Shown: piece by piece, positions 25,646 through 37,607 of the stretch
How the letters are laid out: the number at the start of each line of letters is the position of its first letter
Position numbering within the stretch: position 1 is the first letter of the stretch
Assembly (NCBI GenBank): GCA_023248855.1
Contig: JAHFDS010000018.1
Location: forward strand, 1 to 44,093
Direction: 5' to 3'
Source: Myxococcales bacterium
Lineage (GTDB): Bacteria; Myxococcota_A; Polyangia; JAHFDS01
DNA length: 44,093 nt
Notes under the pieces: model-generated
Seen by the model: the letters and a program-made list of their open reading frames with translations, nothing else
Told to the model about the DNA's origin: nothing
Databases searched by the model: none
Program-made: the position numbers and the translations under genes

Positions 25646-26400
25646 GACCTACTCCTGCTCAGCACGATCGGGCCGTTTTTCGTGACGGCCACGGAATGTT
25701 CGAAATGGGCCGAGAGACTGCCATCTTTCGTCTCGGCTGTCCACTGGTCATCTCGGACCACCACGTCAGGCCCCCCAGCGTTCACCATCGGCTCGACTGC
25801 GATCACGAGTCCCTCGGACAGGCGCTTGCCCGAGCCGGGCTTGCCATAGTTCGGGACCTGCGGGTCCTCGTGCATCTGGCGCCCGATCCCATGGCCGACG
25901 AAGCTGCGCACGACGCTGTAGCCCTTCGACTCGACGTAGGACTGGACCGCCCAGCCCACGTCGCCAAGGCGGCTTCCCGGGACACAGGCCGCGATCGCGC
26001 GCTCGAGGGAGTCCCGGGTCGCGTCCAGCAGTGCCTGCGCGGCCGCGGACACCTTCCCGACCGGAACCGTCCTCGCGCTGTCGCCGCAGAAGCCCTGGCG
26101 GAAACACCCGAAGTCGATGCCGATGAGGTCACCCTCGGCCAGCACCTCATCCTTGCGCGGGATGCCGTGGACCACCACGTTGTTGACCGAGGTGCACAGC
26201 ACGGCGGGATAGCCGTGGTAGCCCTTGAACGCCGAGGTCGCTCCCAGCTGCTTGAGCTTGCGGTCCGCCAGCTCATTGAGCTCCCACGTCGTGATGCCAG
26301 GCTTGACGGCATCCTCCAGCGCGTCGAGCACCTCGCAGACGGCCCGGTTGGCATCGCGAAGCTTTGCGATCTCCGACTCCGTCTTGAGATAGATCTTCAT
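25642..26400 (-). CDS. map: methionine aminopeptidase type I
   Basis: This 252-residue enzyme removes the N-terminal Met from new proteins. All five metal ligands are present: Asp96, Asp107, His170, Glu203 and Glu234, along with the substrate His79 in VVVHGI. The ATG at 26400 ([11 protein letters not shown]) matches family starts; an in-frame start 7 codons earlier is less likely. It follows secY by 30 bases; adk, often found between secY and map, is not there, and infA is not found after it. Confidence 0.96.
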   Translation of the reverse strand: MKIYLKTESEIAKLRDANRAVCEVLDALEDAVKPGITTWELNELADRKLKQLGATSAFKGYHGYPAVLCTSVNNVVVHGIPRKDEVLAEGDLIGIDFGCFRQGFCGDSARTVPVGKVSAAAQALLDATRDSLERAIAACVPGSRLGDVGWAVQSYVESKGYSVVRSFVGHGIGRQMHEDPQVPNYGKPGSGKRLSEGLVIAVEPMVNAGGPDVVVRDDQWTAETKDGSLSAHFEHSVAVTKNGPIVLSRSRS

Positions 26401-26430
26401 GCGCTGGCCGACGAGGAACATGGGCTCGGC

Positions 26431-27771
26431 CTATGCCCCAGCGGGCACGGCGGCCCGCCGACCCCGGATGCGCGGGCCCTTGGGTCCGGTGAAGCCTTGG
26501 TATTGCCGCGTGATGAGGTGCCCCTCGATCTGCTGCACGAGATCCAGCGCCACGCCCACGACGATCATCAGCCCCGTGCCGCCGAAGCTGAACGGCACGT
26601 GGAACCAGTCCTGCATGAGCGACGGCATGATGCACACGATGGACATGTAGATGGCGCCGCCGAAGGTGATGCGAGACATCACCCGATCGATGTACTCAGC
26701 CGTCTTCTTGCCCGGTCGGATACCCGGGATGAAACCGCCATACTTCTTGAGGTTGTCAGCCACGTCCACAGGGTTGTAGGTGATGGCCGTGTAGAAGAAC
26801 GAGAAGAACACAATCAGGCCCACGAAGACGGTGTTGTACTGCCAGCCTCCGCGATCGAACACGCTCTTGAAGTCCTGCATCCACGGCGTCTGGATGTAGG
26901 TGGCCAGCTGGCCGGGAACCATGAGGACCGACGAGGCAAAGATCGGAGGGATCACGCCGGCCGAATTCACCTTGAGCGGCAAGTGTGTCGTCTGGCCGCC
27001 ATACATCTTTCGGCCGACGATTCGTTTTGCGTACTGAACCGGGATGCGCCGGTATCCGCGCTCGACGAAGCAGATGAAGGCCACGCCCGCGACGACGATG
27101 AGCGCGATGAGCAGCAGCGAAAAGGCCGTCATGTCCGTCTTGGCCTTCTCGGCGAGGCGGTAGAGGCCGCTCGGGATGTCGGTCACGATGCCGGCAAAGA
27201 TGATGACGGACATGCCATTGCCGATGCCACGCTCGGTGATCTGCTCGCCGAGCCACATCAGGAACGCCGTGCCGGTCGTCAACGAGATCATGGTGAGCAG
27301 CCGGAAGCCGATGCCCGGGCTCGAGACCACGTCGCCGATGTGCCGTCCGAACGAGGCATGCTGTCCCTCGAGCCAGCGTGCGATGAAATAGCCTTGCAGG
27401 AGCGAGAGCAGAACCGTGCCGTAGCGCGTGTACTGGTTGATCTTCCGCCTGCCTTGCTCACCCTCCTTGTTCAGCTTGTCGAGCTGCGGCGAGACGATGG
27501 TCAGCATCTGCAGGATGATCGATGCGCTCACGTAGGGCATGACGCCCAGGGCGAACAGCGACATGCGCTCGAGGGCTCCGCCCGAGAACATGTTGAACAT
27601 GCCCAGGAAGCCACCCGAGCCTGCTCCGACGATCTCCTGCATGATCGTCCGGTTCACGCCCGGGGTCGTGATGAAGATCCCGAGCCGGTACACAGCCAGC
27701 AGGGCCAGCGTGAACAGGAGCCGCTTTCGCAGCTCCGGGATCTTGAACATGTTGACGATCGGGTTCGACAC
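26431..27771 (-). CDS. secY: preprotein translocase subunit SecY
   Basis: This 446-residue protein is the channel of the Sec translocon, with ten membrane helices. Signatures are [13 protein letters not shown] in TM1, [25 protein letters not shown] around TM2 and [16 protein letters not shown] in the cytoplasmic loop, plus [16 protein letters not shown]. The C-terminus carries a basic [15 protein letters not shown] tail. It lies in the normal spc position, 20 bases after rplO. Confidence 0.97.
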   Translation of the reverse strand: MSNPIVNMFKIPELRKRLLFTLALLAVYRLGIFITTPGVNRTIMQEIVGAGSGGFLGMFNMFSGGALERMSLFALGVMPYVSASIILQMLTIVSPQLDKLNKEGEQGRRKINQYTRYGTVLLSLLQGYFIARWLEGQHASFGRHIGDVVSSPGIGFRLLTMISLTTGTAFLMWLGEQITERGIGNGMSVIIFAGIVTDIPSGLYRLAEKAKTDMTAFSLLLIALIVVAGVAFICFVERGYRRIPVQYAKRIVGRKMYGGQTTHLPLKVNSAGVIPPIFASSVLMVPGQLATYIQTPWMQDFKSVFDRGGWQYNTVFVGLIVFFSFFYTAITYNPVDVADNLKKYGGFIPGIRPGKKTAEYIDRVMSRITFGGAIYMSIVCIMPSLMQDWFHVPFSFGGTGLMIVVGVALDLVQQIEGHLITRQYQGFTGPKGPRIRGRRAAVPAGA

Positions 27772-27791
27772 GGGGCCTCGGGGGGCGTGCT

Positions 27792-28250
27792 CTACTCGGC
27801 GATGACTTCGGCAGTGCCGCCGGCAGCTTCGATTTTCTGCTTGGCGCTCGCCGAGAATGCGTGCGCACGCACGTGGAGCTTCGGCTGAGCGTCACCGACG
27901 CCCAGCACCTTGACATGCTCGACCATGGAGGCGCGCAACAGGCCCACCTTGACCAGCGTCTCCGGACTGACCTCGGCCGAGGCCTCGAAGCGCTTGGCGA
28001 TGTCACGCAGGTTCACGATCGCGAACTCCACGCCGAACACGTTGTTGAATCCACGCTTGGGCAGGCGACGCTGGAGCGGCATCTGGCCACCCTCGAAGCC
28101 GATGCGCGCGCCGTGATGACCCGTGCGCGCCTTCTGGCCCTTGACACCCTTGCCGGCCGTCTTGTGCGTTCCCGAGCCGTGTCCACGGCCGAGGCGCTTC
28201 CTGTTCTTGGTCGCACCCTCGTTGGGGCGCAGCTCGTGCAGCGTTGCCAT
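27792..28250 (-). CDS. rplO: 50S ribosomal protein L15
   Basis: This 152-residue uL15 starts with [20 protein letters not shown] and contains [20 protein letters not shown] and [17 protein letters not shown]. Length and sequence are typical. It lies 3 bases after rpmD and 20 bases before secY. Confidence 0.97.
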   Translation of the reverse strand: MATLHELRPNEGATKNRKRLGRGHGSGTHKTAGKGVKGQKARTGHHGARIGFEGGQMPLQRRLPKRGFNNVFGVEFAIVNLRDIAKRFEASAEVSPETLVKVGLLRASMVEHVKVLGVGDAQPKLHVRAHAFSASAKQKIEAAGGTAEVIAE

Positions 28251-28253
28251 GTC

Positions 28254-28442
28254 CTACTCCCCCGCGGGCTCGACCCGGATCAGGTGTGACACCTTGCGGA
28301 TCATGCCGCGGATCGCAGCCGTGTCGTTGAGCACCACGACCTTGCCGATCCTGGTGAGACCGAGGCCACGGATCGTGTCCTTCTGGTCCTGCTTCCTGTT
28401 GACGCCGCTGTGAAGCAGCCTGACCTTCAGCTTGAGTGCCAT
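28254..28442 (-). CDS. rpmD: 50S ribosomal protein L30
   Basis: This 62-residue uL30 starts [18 protein letters not shown] and contains [19 protein letters not shown] and the tail [13 protein letters not shown]. The ATG at 28442 matches family starts; upstream residues in the same frame are not conserved and were left out. It is preceded by a 52-base gap after rpsE. Confidence 0.96.
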   Translation of the reverse strand: MALKLKVRLLHSGVNRKQDQKDTIRGLGLTRIGKVVVLNDTAAIRGMIRKVSHLIRVEPAGE

Positions 28443-28494
28443 CGTCCGACTCCGCGTGTGCCCTCCGGACTGTGGTCCGAAGGTGCCTGGGCGG

Positions 28495-28992
28495 CTAGCC
28501 CAGAATCTGATCCACCGTGCGATCACGCTGCGCCGCCACCTGCTCGGGGCTCTGCAGCTTCTTGAGCGCGTCGATCGTCGCGTGGATCACGTTGTGAGGG
28601 TTCGAGGTGCCGATGCACTTCGTCAGGATGTTCTGCACACCCGCGACCTCGAGGACCGGCCGGACGGCGCCGCCGGCGATGACGCCGGTTCCCTGGGACG
28701 CTGGGCGCAAGAGCACCTTGCCCGCACCGAACTCTCCGAGCACGTCGTGGGGGATGGTGGAGCCACGCAGCGGGATCTTGAACAGGTTCTTCTTGGCCTG
28801 CTCCGTGCCCTTGCGGATGGCCTCGGGCACCTCGTGGGCCTTGCCCAGCCCTGCGCCGACGTAGCCGTTCTGGTCTCCTACGACGACGATCGCCGAGAAG
28901 CTGAAACGACGACCACCCTTGACGACCTTCGCGACGCGGTTGATGAAGACCACGCGGTCGACCAGCTCGCCTACATCCTCGTAGTTGATCAT
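28495..28992 (-). CDS. rpsE: 30S ribosomal protein S5
   Basis: This 165-residue uS5 has the double-stranded RNA-binding fold with [37 protein letters not shown] and the [19 protein letters not shown] loop. The ATG at 28992 was chosen at [14 protein letters not shown], the usual distance before the fold. It lies 7 bases after rplR. Confidence 0.97.
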   Translation of the reverse strand: MINYEDVGELVDRVVFINRVAKVVKGGRRFSFSAIVVVGDQNGYVGAGLGKAHEVPEAIRKGTEQAKKNLFKIPLRGSTIPHDVLGEFGAGKVLLRPASQGTGVIAGGAVRPVLEVAGVQNILTKCIGTSNPHNVIHATIDALKKLQSPEQVAAQRDRTVDQILG

Positions 28993-28999
28993 GCCTTCC

Positions 29000-29362
29000 T
29001 CAGAACTCCAGGCCAGCTTCGCGGGCGCCGTCGGCAACCGCCGCGATGCGGCCGTGGTAGATGAACCCATTGCGATCGAACACGACCTGCTTGATCCCTG
29101 CCGCAATGGCGCGCTTCGCGATCAGCGCACCCACGTGCTTGGCCTTGTCCGTCTTCTTGCTCTTCTCGCCCTCCGCCTGCGGCAGCTCGGGATCGAGCGT
29201 GCTGGCCGCGGCGAGCGTCCGGTGCGTCGTGTCGTCCACGAGCTGGGCGTACATGTGCTTGGCCGAGCGGAACACGCTCAGACGCGGCCGCTCGGAGGTG
29301 CCGTGCATGCGCGCGCGAATCGCCGCTTTCCTGCGGAGCCGACCGTCCATCTTAGACTTCAT
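29000..29362 (-). CDS. rplR: 50S ribosomal protein L18
   Basis: This 120-residue uL18 binds 5S rRNA. Family features are [38 protein letters not shown] and [20 protein letters not shown] with the GLEF end. Length is typical. It lies 27 bases after rplF. Confidence 0.97.
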   Translation of the reverse strand: MKSKMDGRLRRKAAIRARMHGTSERPRLSVFRSAKHMYAQLVDDTTHRTLAAASTLDPELPQAEGEKSKKTDKAKHVGALIAKRAIAAGIKQVVFDRNGFIYHGRIAAVADGAREAGLEF

Positions 29363-29389
29363 CGCACAATCCTTAAGCTTGGTCCGGCG

Positions 29390-29926
29390 CTACGAGGCGC
29401 CGGTCTTGCCCACCTTGCGGCGGATCGTCTCTTCGACGTACTTGATGCCCTTGCCCTTGTACGGCTCGGGACCCCGGAAGCTGCGGATCTTCGCAGCCGT
29501 CTGGCCGAGCAGCTCCTTGTCGATCCCGGTGAGGACGATGCGGGTCTTGTCGACCTTGGCCTCGATTCCCGTGGGGAGCGCGAAGTCGATCGGGTGAGAG
29601 TAGCCCAGCGCCAGTTGCAGGGCCTTGCCCTTGACCTCTGCGCGGTAACCGACGCCGTTGATCTCGAGCTCCCGCGTGAAGCCCGCCGATACGCCCGTCA
29701 CCATGTTCTGGAGCAGGGCGCGCACGAGGCCGTGCTTGGCACGCGTCGGGCGATCCTCGGCCGCGCGCGCGACCAGCGCCGTGCCGCCGTCGATCTTGAC
29801 GCTCACTCCACTCGGGACGGGACGCTTGAGCTCACCCTTGGGTCCCTTCACCTTGAGCTCGATCGCGCTCGCGGTGATCGTGACCCCCTTCGGGATCGCG
29901 ATTGGCTTCTTACCTACGCGGCTCAT
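29390..29926 (-). CDS. rplF: 50S ribosomal protein L6
   Basis: This 178-residue uL6 starts [17 protein letters not shown] and has the two repeated domains, ending with [20 protein letters not shown], the family signature. The ATG at 29926 was chosen over a GTG two codons upstream because of family starts; it overlaps the rpsH stop by one base. Confidence 0.97.
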   Translation of the reverse strand: MSRVGKKPIAIPKGVTITASAIELKVKGPKGELKRPVPSGVSVKIDGGTALVARAAEDRPTRAKHGLVRALLQNMVTGVSAGFTRELEINGVGYRAEVKGKALQLALGYSHPIDFALPTGIEAKVDKTRIVLTGIDKELLGQTAAKIRSFRGPEPYKGKGIKYVEETIRRKVGKTGAS

Positions 29927-30360
29927 CACCACACCTCGCAGAGCACTTCGCCCCCGATCCCCTGCTTCCGGGCCTCGCGGTCGGTCATGAGACCGCGCGA
30001 GGTCGTGAGGATCGAGATGCCGAGCCCGCTTCGCACCTTCGCGATGCGATCCTTTCCGACGTAACGCCGGCGGCCGGGCGTGGAGACGCGCCGGAGGCCC
30101 AGGATCGAGGCGCGATTACGGGAGTCGTAGCGCAGCGTCAGGATCAGCGAGCCCTGGGGGCCGTATGGAGACGGCTTGCCCCCCGCGTTCGCCTGACCTG
30201 GCACGTTCGTGGCCACGCCCGTGAGAAACCCTTCTGCCTGCAAAAGCTCCGCGATGCGGTGCTTGAGCTTGGAGTAGGGGAGCTCGAGCTTGGTCTTGCG
30301 CGCCATCACTGCATTGCGAATGCGCGCAAGGAAGTCGGCAACAGGATCGGTCATCGACAT
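29926..30360 (-). CDS. rpsH: 30S ribosomal protein S8
   Basis: This 144-residue uS8 starts [17 protein letters not shown] and ends with [20 protein letters not shown] then GGEVLCEVW, the normal family end. It is about 12 residues longer than common S8, with an insertion around residues 53-70 ([18 protein letters not shown]). In enterics S8 represses the spc operon; that is not testable here. Confidence 0.96.
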   Translation of the reverse strand: MSMTDPVADFLARIRNAVMARKTKLELPYSKLKHRIAELLQAEGFLTGVATNVPGQANAGGKPSPYGPQGSLILTLRYDSRNRASILGLRRVSTPGRRRYVGKDRIAKVRSGLGISILTTSRGLMTDREARKQGIGGEVLCEVW

Positions 30361-30374
30361 TTTGATTTACCTGC

Positions 30375-30557
30375 CTACCAGCTCGACTTGATGACGCCAG
30401 GAATCTCACCGCGCAGCGCGAGCTGCCGGAAGCAGACGCGGCACATCTCGAACTTGCGCATGTAGCCACGTGCACGTCCGCAGATATTGCAGCGGTTGCG
30501 GTGCCGAACCTGGAACTTCGGCACCTTGGTCTGAACCATGTCGACTGTCTTCGCCAT
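30375..30557 (-). CDS. rpsN: 30S ribosomal protein S14 type Z
   Basis: This 60-residue uS14 is the short zinc-binding type, with Cys23, Cys26, Cys39 and Cys42 ([12 protein letters not shown] and FEMCRVCF) and the usual end [11 protein letters not shown]. The ATG at 30557 matches family starts. It lies 31 bases after rplE. Confidence 0.97.
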   Translation of the reverse strand: MAKTVDMVQTKVPKFQVRHRNRCNICGRARGYMRKFEMCRVCFRQLALRGEIPGVIKSSW

Positions 30558-30588
30558 GAAATCTTCTCCGGACCCAATCGGTCCGCGG

Positions 30589-31248
30589 CTAGCTCCGGAA
30601 CGGCATGCCGAGATGCCGGAGCAGTGCACGACCCTCGTCGTCGGTCTGAGCCGTCGTGACGATCGTGACGTTCATACCCTTCACCTTGTCGATGCGGTCG
30701 TAATTGATCTCCGGGAAGATGATCTGTTCCCGAATACCCATCGAGAAGTTCCCGCGACCATCGAAGGTCTTCTGCGAGATCCCCTTGAAATCACGCACAC
30801 GCGGGATCGCGATGTTCACGAGGCGATCCAGGAACTCCCACATGCGCTCCTGCCGGAGCGTGACCATGCAGCCGATCTTCTGGCCCTGGCGTAGCTTGTA
30901 GGTCGCGATGGACTTCTTTGCCTTGGTGACCACGGGCCGCTGGCCGGCGATCGCCGCGAGCTCATCGACCGCCACGTCGATGATCTTCGGGTTCGCCACC
31001 GCCTCGCCGAGCCCCATGTTGATGGTGATCTTCACGAGCCGCGGGATCTGCATCGGGTTCGTGTAGCTGAACTCCTCCTGCAGCTTCTTCGACACCTCTT
31101 CGCGGTACTTGCGCTGCAGTCGGGGCAGTCCCGTCCGCGCGTACTTGGTGTCCGAGATGGTCGTCAGAGAAGGAGCCTTCTCCTTCCGACCTCTACCCTC
31201 GGTCTTCTTCTTGGGCTGCTCGCCCTCGGTCTTCGTCTGCTCGCTCAT
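30589..31248 (-). CDS. rplE: 50S ribosomal protein L5 with N-terminal extension
   Basis: This 219-residue uL5 contacts 5S rRNA and P-site tRNA. The core begins near residue 42 ([20 protein letters not shown]) and includes [33 protein letters not shown] and the end [10 protein letters not shown]. The first 40 or so residues are a Lys/Glu/Thr-rich extension (for example [17 protein letters not shown]) not found in most L5 proteins, which are about 180 residues long. No good Shine-Dalgarno precedes the ATG at 31248, so a later start cannot be excluded, but no in-frame ATG suits. rplX, normally just upstream, is missing. Confidence 0.94.
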   Translation of the reverse strand: MSEQTKTEGEQPKKKTEGRGRKEKAPSLTTISDTKYARTGLPRLQRKYREEVSKKLQEEFSYTNPMQIPRLVKITINMGLGEAVANPKIIDVAVDELAAIAGQRPVVTKAKKSIATYKLRQGQKIGCMVTLRQERMWEFLDRLVNIAIPRVRDFKGISQKTFDGRGNFSMGIREQIIFPEINYDRIDKVKGMNVTIVTTAQTDDEGRALLRHLGMPFRS

Positions 31249-31297
31249 CGTTTTGCTCGCCGTTTCCAGGCCGGGGCCTGGGTCTCGGATACGCTCG

Positions 31298-31666
31298 CTA
31301 CAGCACCTCGGGTGCCAGCGAGATGATCTTCATGAACTTCTTTGCACGCAGCTCACGGGCCACTGGGCCGAAGATGCGGGTACCCACCGGCTCGTTGTCC
31401 TTGTTGATCAGGACCGCCGAGTTCTCGTCGAAGCGAATGTAGCTGCCGTCGTTGCGCGAGATCTCCTTCTTGGTCCGAACGATGACGGCCTTGGCGACCT
31501 CACCCTTCTTGACCTTCGCGTTCGGAATGGCTTCCTTGACCGAGACGACGATCACGTCGCCGATCGAGGCGTACTTGCGCTTGGAGCCCCCGAGCACCTT
31601 GATGCACATCAGCTTCTTGGCACCCGAGTTGTCGGCGACGTCGAGGACAGAGGTCGTCTGGATCAT
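31298..31666 (-). CDS. rplN: 50S ribosomal protein L14
   Basis: This 122-residue uL14 starts [20 protein letters not shown] and contains [20 protein letters not shown] and the end [16 protein letters not shown]-like tail, typical of the family. It is 3 bases from rpsQ upstream. The next gene downstream is rplE after 49 bases; no rplX lies between. Confidence 0.97.
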   Translation of the reverse strand: MIQTTSVLDVADNSGAKKLMCIKVLGGSKRKYASIGDVIVVSVKEAIPNAKVKKGEVAKAVIVRTKKEISRNDGSYIRFDENSAVLINKDNEPVGTRIFGPVARELRAKKFMKIISLAPEVL

Positions 31667-31669
31667 GGC

Positions 31670-31963
31670 TCAGACCTCCTCGGCCTTCGCGATGAGCCGC
31701 TCGATGCGCCAGCGCTTCTCGCGCGAGATGGGCTTGGACTCTATGATCTCGACCCGGTCGCCCACCTTGTACTCGTTGCGCTCGTCGTGCGCCTTGTACT
31801 TGACGCGACGGACGACGTACTTCTGGTACGTGCCGTGCGCCACGCGCCGGGTGACGACCACCACGCGCGTCTTGTTCATCTTGTCGCTGGCGACGACGCC
31901 GATCAGGGTGCGGCGGGCGCCGCGGCTCGCTCGCTCTGAGGTGGCGCTGGTTGCGGTCGACAT
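31670..31963 (-). CDS. rpsQ: 30S ribosomal protein S17
   Basis: This 97-residue uS17 has the OB-fold signature [19 protein letters not shown] then [21 protein letters not shown] short Ser/Ala/Arg N-terminal stretch (about 15 residues) precedes the conserved part. It is 2 bases after rpmC and 3 bases before rplN. Confidence 0.96.
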   Translation of the reverse strand: MSTATSATSERASRGARRTLIGVVASDKMNKTRVVVVTRRVAHGTYQKYVVRRVKYKAHDERNEYKVGDRVEIIESKPISREKRWRIERLIAKAEEV

Positions 31964-31965
31964 CG

Positions 31966-32184
31966 TTACTCCTTGGCCTTGCCGGCACGCTCGCCGAGCA
32001 CCGTCAGAACGCGGGCGATCTCGCGACGCGTCTTCCGGATCTGCATGGGATCCGCGATGGTGCTGGTGTGCTTCGTCATCTTGAGCTGGAAGAGCTGACC
32101 ACGAAGATCCGACTCACGGCTCTTGAGGTCGTCGGGCGACAGCGCCCGCACGTCCGACAGCGATAGTTCCTTGGTCTCGCTCAC
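31966..32184 (-). CDS. rpmC: 50S ribosomal protein L29
   Basis: This 72-residue uL29 has the helical hairpin [20 protein letters not shown] and [17 protein letters not shown]. The GTG start at 32184 overlaps the rplP stop (32181-32184, GTGA), so translation is probably coupled. Confidence 0.95.
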   Translation of the reverse strand: MSETKELSLSDVRALSPDDLKSRESDLRGQLFQLKMTKHTSTIADPMQIRKTRREIARVLTVLGERAGKAKE

Positions 32185-32597
32185 AGCGCCTGCTCCCGTG
32201 TGATGACCCGGGTGTTGACGGGGAGCTTGTGATGCGCGAGCTGGAACGCGGCGAGCGCCAGCTTGGGGTCCACGCCCTCGAGCTCGTACAGCACGCGCCC
32301 GGGACGGACCACGGCCACCCACTCCTCGGGATTGCCCTTTCCCTTGCCCATTCGGGTCTCGGCCGGCTTCTTGGAGACCGGCTTGTCGGGAAACACGCGG
32401 ACGTACAGCTTGCCGCCGCGCTTGACGTGGCGAGAGATGGCGATACGCGCCGCCTCGATCTGGCGAGCCGTCAGCCAGCCGCATTCGGTGGCCTGCAGAC
32501 CCACGTCGCCAAAGGCAACGTAGTTGCCGCCCTTGGACATTCCGCGCATGCGGCCCTTCTGCTGCTTGCGCCACTTGACCTTCTTCGGACTCAGCAT
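32181..32597 (-). CDS. rplP: 50S ribosomal protein L16
   Basis: This 138-residue uL16 has [20 protein letters not shown] at the start, [20 protein letters not shown], and [20 protein letters not shown] in the loop near the A-site. Length is typical. It lies 42 bases after rpsC and overlaps rpmC by 4 bases. Confidence 0.97.
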   Translation of the reverse strand: MLSPKKVKWRKQQKGRMRGMSKGGNYVAFGDVGLQATECGWLTARQIEAARIAISRHVKRGGKLYVRVFPDKPVSKKPAETRMGKGKGNPEEWVAVVRPGRVLYELEGVDPKLALAAFQLAHHKLPVNTRVITREQAL

Positions 32598-32639
32598 GAT
32601 CGGTCTCCCGAATCTCTCGCTTTCGGTATCAGAGCGCCG

Positions 32640-33290
<651 letters not shown>

Positions 33291-33312
33291 TAAGGTGCTC
33301 CTCGGAACTCGC

Positions 33313-33648
33313 TCAGTTGCTATCGCCGACCACGATCGTCACGTGGCTCGAACGCTTGATGATGCGGTTGGCACGACCCATCGCGCGGGGCATCCAGCGC
33401 TTGAGCGTCGGTGCCGCGTCGACCAGCACGCGCTTGACGAGCAGGTCGTCGACGTCGGCCTGCTTGTTGTGCTCGGCGTTCGCCACGGCCGAGCTCAGCA
33501 GCTTGGCCAGGGTCTTCGCCGCCTTGCGCGGCTGTAGCCGGAGGATGGCCATCGCCTCCTCCACGCTCTTTCCGCGAATCTGGGCGGCGACCACCCGGAC
33601 CTTCCGGGGAGATTGCCGCATGTACCGAATGATTGCGCTCGATTCCAT
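33313..33648 (-). CDS. rplV: 50S ribosomal protein L22
   Basis: This 111-residue uL22 starts near [19 protein letters not shown] and contains [20 protein letters not shown] and [20 protein letters not shown], which lines the exit tunnel. It is separated from rpsS by 124 bases, the largest gap within the S10 part of the cluster. Confidence 0.97.
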   Translation of the reverse strand: MESSAIIRYMRQSPRKVRVVAAQIRGKSVEEAMAILRLQPRKAAKTLAKLLSSAVANAEHNKQADVDDLLVKRVLVDAAPTLKRWMPRAMGRANRIIKRSSHVTIVVGDSN

Positions 33649-33772
33649 CGTCAGCTCCAGGTTGGATCGGCACCAGCCGGCCCGCGCTGCTGCAAAATCT
33701 GTTCAGACCCTAGAGGGGTCCGAAAAGGGTCCGCCTATAACACGCGGCAAGCCCTTGGATCCACGACTTTCT
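33649..33772 (-). promoter_or_regulatory. rpsS-rplV intergenic block with inverted repeat
   Basis: This 124-base gap interrupts an otherwise compact operon. It holds an inverted repeat GACCC-TAGAG-GGGTC (33706-33720), a nearby extra copy of GGGTCC (33727-33732) and, on the minus strand, a TTATAGG element near 33733-33739 that could be a -10 box. No good -35 is seen. An internal promoter or processing site is possible; I see no gene. Confidence 0.3.
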
Positions 33773-34090
33773 TTACTTCTTCTTGTCTCCGCCCGGCCCG
33801 GCGGGCTTGGCGGCAGGGGCCGCGGCCTTCCGGTCGCCGGAGTGACCCGTGAACGTACGGGTTGGCGCGAACTCGCCGAGCTTGTGCCCGACCATCTGTT
33901 CGGTGACGAAGACCGGAAGGAACTTCCGGCCATTGTGCACGGCAAAGGTCAGGGTGATCATCTCCGGAATCACCGTCGAACGGCGAGACCAGGTCTTGAT
34001 CACCTTCTTCGAGCTCGTCTTCCGCGCTTCGAGCACCTTGCCGAGCAGGTGCTTGTCGATGAACGGACCCTTCTTCAGCGAGCGAGCCAT
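33773..34090 (-). CDS. rpsS: 30S ribosomal protein S19
   Basis: This 105-residue uS19 has [39 protein letters not shown] and [20 protein letters not shown]. After the conserved end it has an extra Pro/Ala/Lys-rich tail of about 15 residues ([12 protein letters not shown]). It lies 3 bases after rplB. Confidence 0.97.
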   Translation of the reverse strand: MARSLKKGPFIDKHLLGKVLEARKTSSKKVIKTWSRRSTVIPEMITLTFAVHNGRKFLPVFVTEQMVGHKLGEFAPTRTFTGHSGDRKAAAPAAKPAGPGGDKKK

Positions 34091-34093
34091 TGG

Positions 34094-34927
34094 CTAACCA
34101 CCCTGCTTCCCGCGGCGACGCACGATCATGCTGTCCGTCCGCTTGTTGACACGCGTCTTATAGCCCTTGGTCGGCAGTCCCCATGGCGAGCAGGGGTGCC
34201 GGCCGCCCGAGGAGCGACCCTCTCCACCACCCATCGGGTGGTCGACGGGGTTCATGGCGACACCGCGGCTGTGCGGCTTCTTGCCCATCCAGCGGTAGCG
34301 ACCGGCCTTGCCGATCATGATGTTGTTGTGCTCGGCGTTGCCGAGGACTCCCACCGTGGCCCGGCAGGACAGGTGCACTCTGCGGACCTCACCGGAGGGC
34401 AGACGGACCTGACCCCAGTCGCCCTCCTTGGCCATCAGCTGCGCCGAGGTGCCCGCGGTGCGCGCCATCTGAGCCCCGCCGCCGATCTTGAGCTCGACCG
34501 CGTGGATCAGGGTGCCAAGCGGGATGTAGCGCAGCGGCAAGGCGTTGCCCGGCTTGATGTCCGCGGTGCGCGACGACACGACGATGTCGCCTTCCTTGAG
34601 CCCCTGGGGCGCGAGGATGTAGCGCTTCTCGCCGTCCTTGTACTGGAGCAGGGCGAGGTGCGAGGTGCGATTCGGGTCGTACTCGATGGCCGCGACGGTT
34701 GCCGGCACGCCAAGCTTGTCGCGGCGGAAATCGATGACCCGGTAGCGCTTCTTGTGGCCGCCGCCGCGGAAGCGCACCGTGATGCGGCCATGATTGTTGC
34801 GCCCGCCGGTCGAGGTCTTGTGCTCGAGCAGCTTCTTCTCGGGCGCCTTGCCCTTGGTGAGCTCCGAGAAGTCGCGGGCATCCATGCCGCGACGGCCCGG
34901 GGACGTGGGGGAATAACTCTTCGGCAT
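34094..34927 (-). CDS. rplB: 50S ribosomal protein L2
   Basis: This 277-residue uL2 is needed for subunit joining and peptidyl transfer. It has [39 protein letters not shown] and the active-centre loop [20 protein letters not shown] followed by [12 protein letters not shown]. Length is typical. It lies 11 bases after rplW and 3 before rpsS. Confidence 0.98.
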   Translation of the reverse strand: MPKSYSPTSPGRRGMDARDFSELTKGKAPEKKLLEHKTSTGGRNNHGRITVRFRGGGHKKRYRVIDFRRDKLGVPATVAAIEYDPNRTSHLALLQYKDGEKRYILAPQGLKEGDIVVSSRTADIKPGNALPLRYIPLGTLIHAVELKIGGGAQMARTAGTSAQLMAKEGDWGQVRLPSGEVRRVHLSCRATVGVLGNAEHNNIMIGKAGRYRWMGKKPHSRGVAMNPVDHPMGGGEGRSSGGRHPCSPWGLPTKGYKTRVNKRTDSMIVRRRGKQGG

Positions 34928-34938
34928 CGCTGTGACTC

Positions 34939-35289
34939 CTAGCCTTCCGCGGCGGCGCTCTGCGCCTCGAAGAGCTCGATGCGCTGACCCTCGGCCAGCG
35001 TCACGATCGCCTTCTTCCAGTTGGGGCGACGGCCGGCAAAGCGACCGATTCGCTTGTCCTTACCACGCACGATCATGGTGCGCACATCGTGCACCTTGAC
35101 CTTGAAGAGGCCCTCGACCGCGCGGCGGATCTCGATCTTGTTCGCCTCGCGGGCGACCTCGAAGAAGACCTTCTGGCGGAATTCCGCTTCGCCTTCGAGA
35201 TCCGCGGCGGTGCGCCCGCCGGTTTCCCGAAGTCGGCTGCTCTTCTCCGTCAAGATGGGACGACGGATTACGCTCTCGACGGCACGCAT
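34939..35289 (-). CDS. rplW: 50S ribosomal protein L23
   Basis: This 116-residue uL23 sits at the exit tunnel, where trigger factor and SRP dock. It starts with [16 protein letters not shown] and contains [20 protein letters not shown] and [21 protein letters not shown]. An insertion of about 12 residues ([15 protein letters not shown]) follows the start. The first codon overlaps the rplD stop by one base. Confidence 0.96.
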   Translation of the reverse strand: MRAVESVIRRPILTEKSSRLRETGGRTAADLEGEAEFRQKVFFEVAREANKIEIRRAVEGLFKVKVHDVRTMIVRGKDKRIGRFAGRRPNWKKAIVTLAEGQRIELFEAQSAAAEG

Positions 35290-35948
35290 TACTTCGTCTC
35301 CTTGGCGGCCCGCGGAGCGCGCTTGAGGCGGGCCGTGATGGCCTCGACTGCTGCCTGCGTCATGATCAGCGTCGGGTGATCGAGGACGTCGTAGACGTTC
35401 AAGCCCTCGTGGGCCAAGAACTTGGTCTTGGCGGTCGAGCGCACGAGATTCTTCGTGGCGCGGGACAGGCTCTCGTTCGAAGCGCCGTCAACCACCAGGG
35501 CCTTTTCGGCCCCAAGGGTCTTGAGCGCCGTCGCGACGGCCTTGGTCTTGGCGGCCACGGCGAAGTCCTTCACCACGAGGAGCTTCTGCTCCTTGAGCCG
35601 CAGCGAGAGCGCGGCGCGGAGCGCGGCCTGTACGACCTTCTTGGGGGTGTGCTCGACGTACTTGCGGGGCTTGGGTCCGAAGACCGTTCCGCCGCCGACC
35701 CACTGAGGAGCCCGCGTCGAGCCCTGGCGCGCGCGCCCGGTGCCCTTTTGCTTGAACGGCTTCTTGCCGCCGCCACGAACCTCGCCCATGCGCTTGGTCG
35801 AGTGGGTACCCGCGCGCTTGGCGGCGCGCTGGGCCTTCACGACCTCCCACAGGAGGTGCTCCTTGACCTCGGCGCCGAAGACACTCTCGTCGAGGTCGAG
35901 GCTGCCGACGGTCTTGCCGGCCAGATCCAGAACATTGACCTTGGTCAT
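35289..35948 (-). CDS. rplD: 50S ribosomal protein L4
   Basis: This 219-residue uL4 has [20 protein letters not shown] and [20 protein letters not shown] in the tunnel loop, then [20 protein letters not shown]. The ATG at 35948 has a TGAGGA Shine-Dalgarno that overlaps the rpsJ end. It directly follows rpsJ with 8 bases between, so rplC, which normally lies here, is absent. Confidence 0.97.
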   Translation of the reverse strand: MTKVNVLDLAGKTVGSLDLDESVFGAEVKEHLLWEVVKAQRAAKRAGTHSTKRMGEVRGGGKKPFKQKGTGRARQGSTRAPQWVGGGTVFGPKPRKYVEHTPKKVVQAALRAALSLRLKEQKLLVVKDFAVAAKTKAVATALKTLGAEKALVVDGASNESLSRATKNLVRSTAKTKFLAHEGLNVYDVLDHPTLIMTQAAVEAITARLKRAPRAAKETK

Positions 35949-35956
35949 GATGGTCC

Positions 35957-36277
<321 letters not shown>

Positions 36278-36279
36278 TT

Positions 36280-37488
<1,209 letters not shown>

Positions 37489-37563
37489 CTCCGTCTCCTA
37501 CGCGTCTGCGTGGTGCGCTGGTGTCTCTGCCCGAAGGCGTCCCTGGGGACACCTCCGAGGAGG

Positions 37564-37572
37564 GGTATACCA
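37564..37572 (-). promoter_or_regulatory. possible extended -10 promoter for tuf
   Basis: On the minus strand TG-G-TATACC lies in an AT-richer stretch about 76 bases before the tuf ATG. It resembles an extended -10 element; no clear -35 is present. The leader that follows can fold, with GGTGTC (37551-37546 region) pairing to GACACC about 25 bases later. Confidence 0.35.
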
Positions 37573-37607
37573 AGCATGTTCTGGCGAAAAATACAATCTG
37601 AATCGAC

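Noticed and set aside
25696-27888. 730-codon open frame on the plus strand, antisense to map and secY
   Set aside because: Its product is Arg/His/Asp-rich with no domain, and it mirrors the conserved minus-strand genes. Long antisense frames are expected in such GC-rich DNA.
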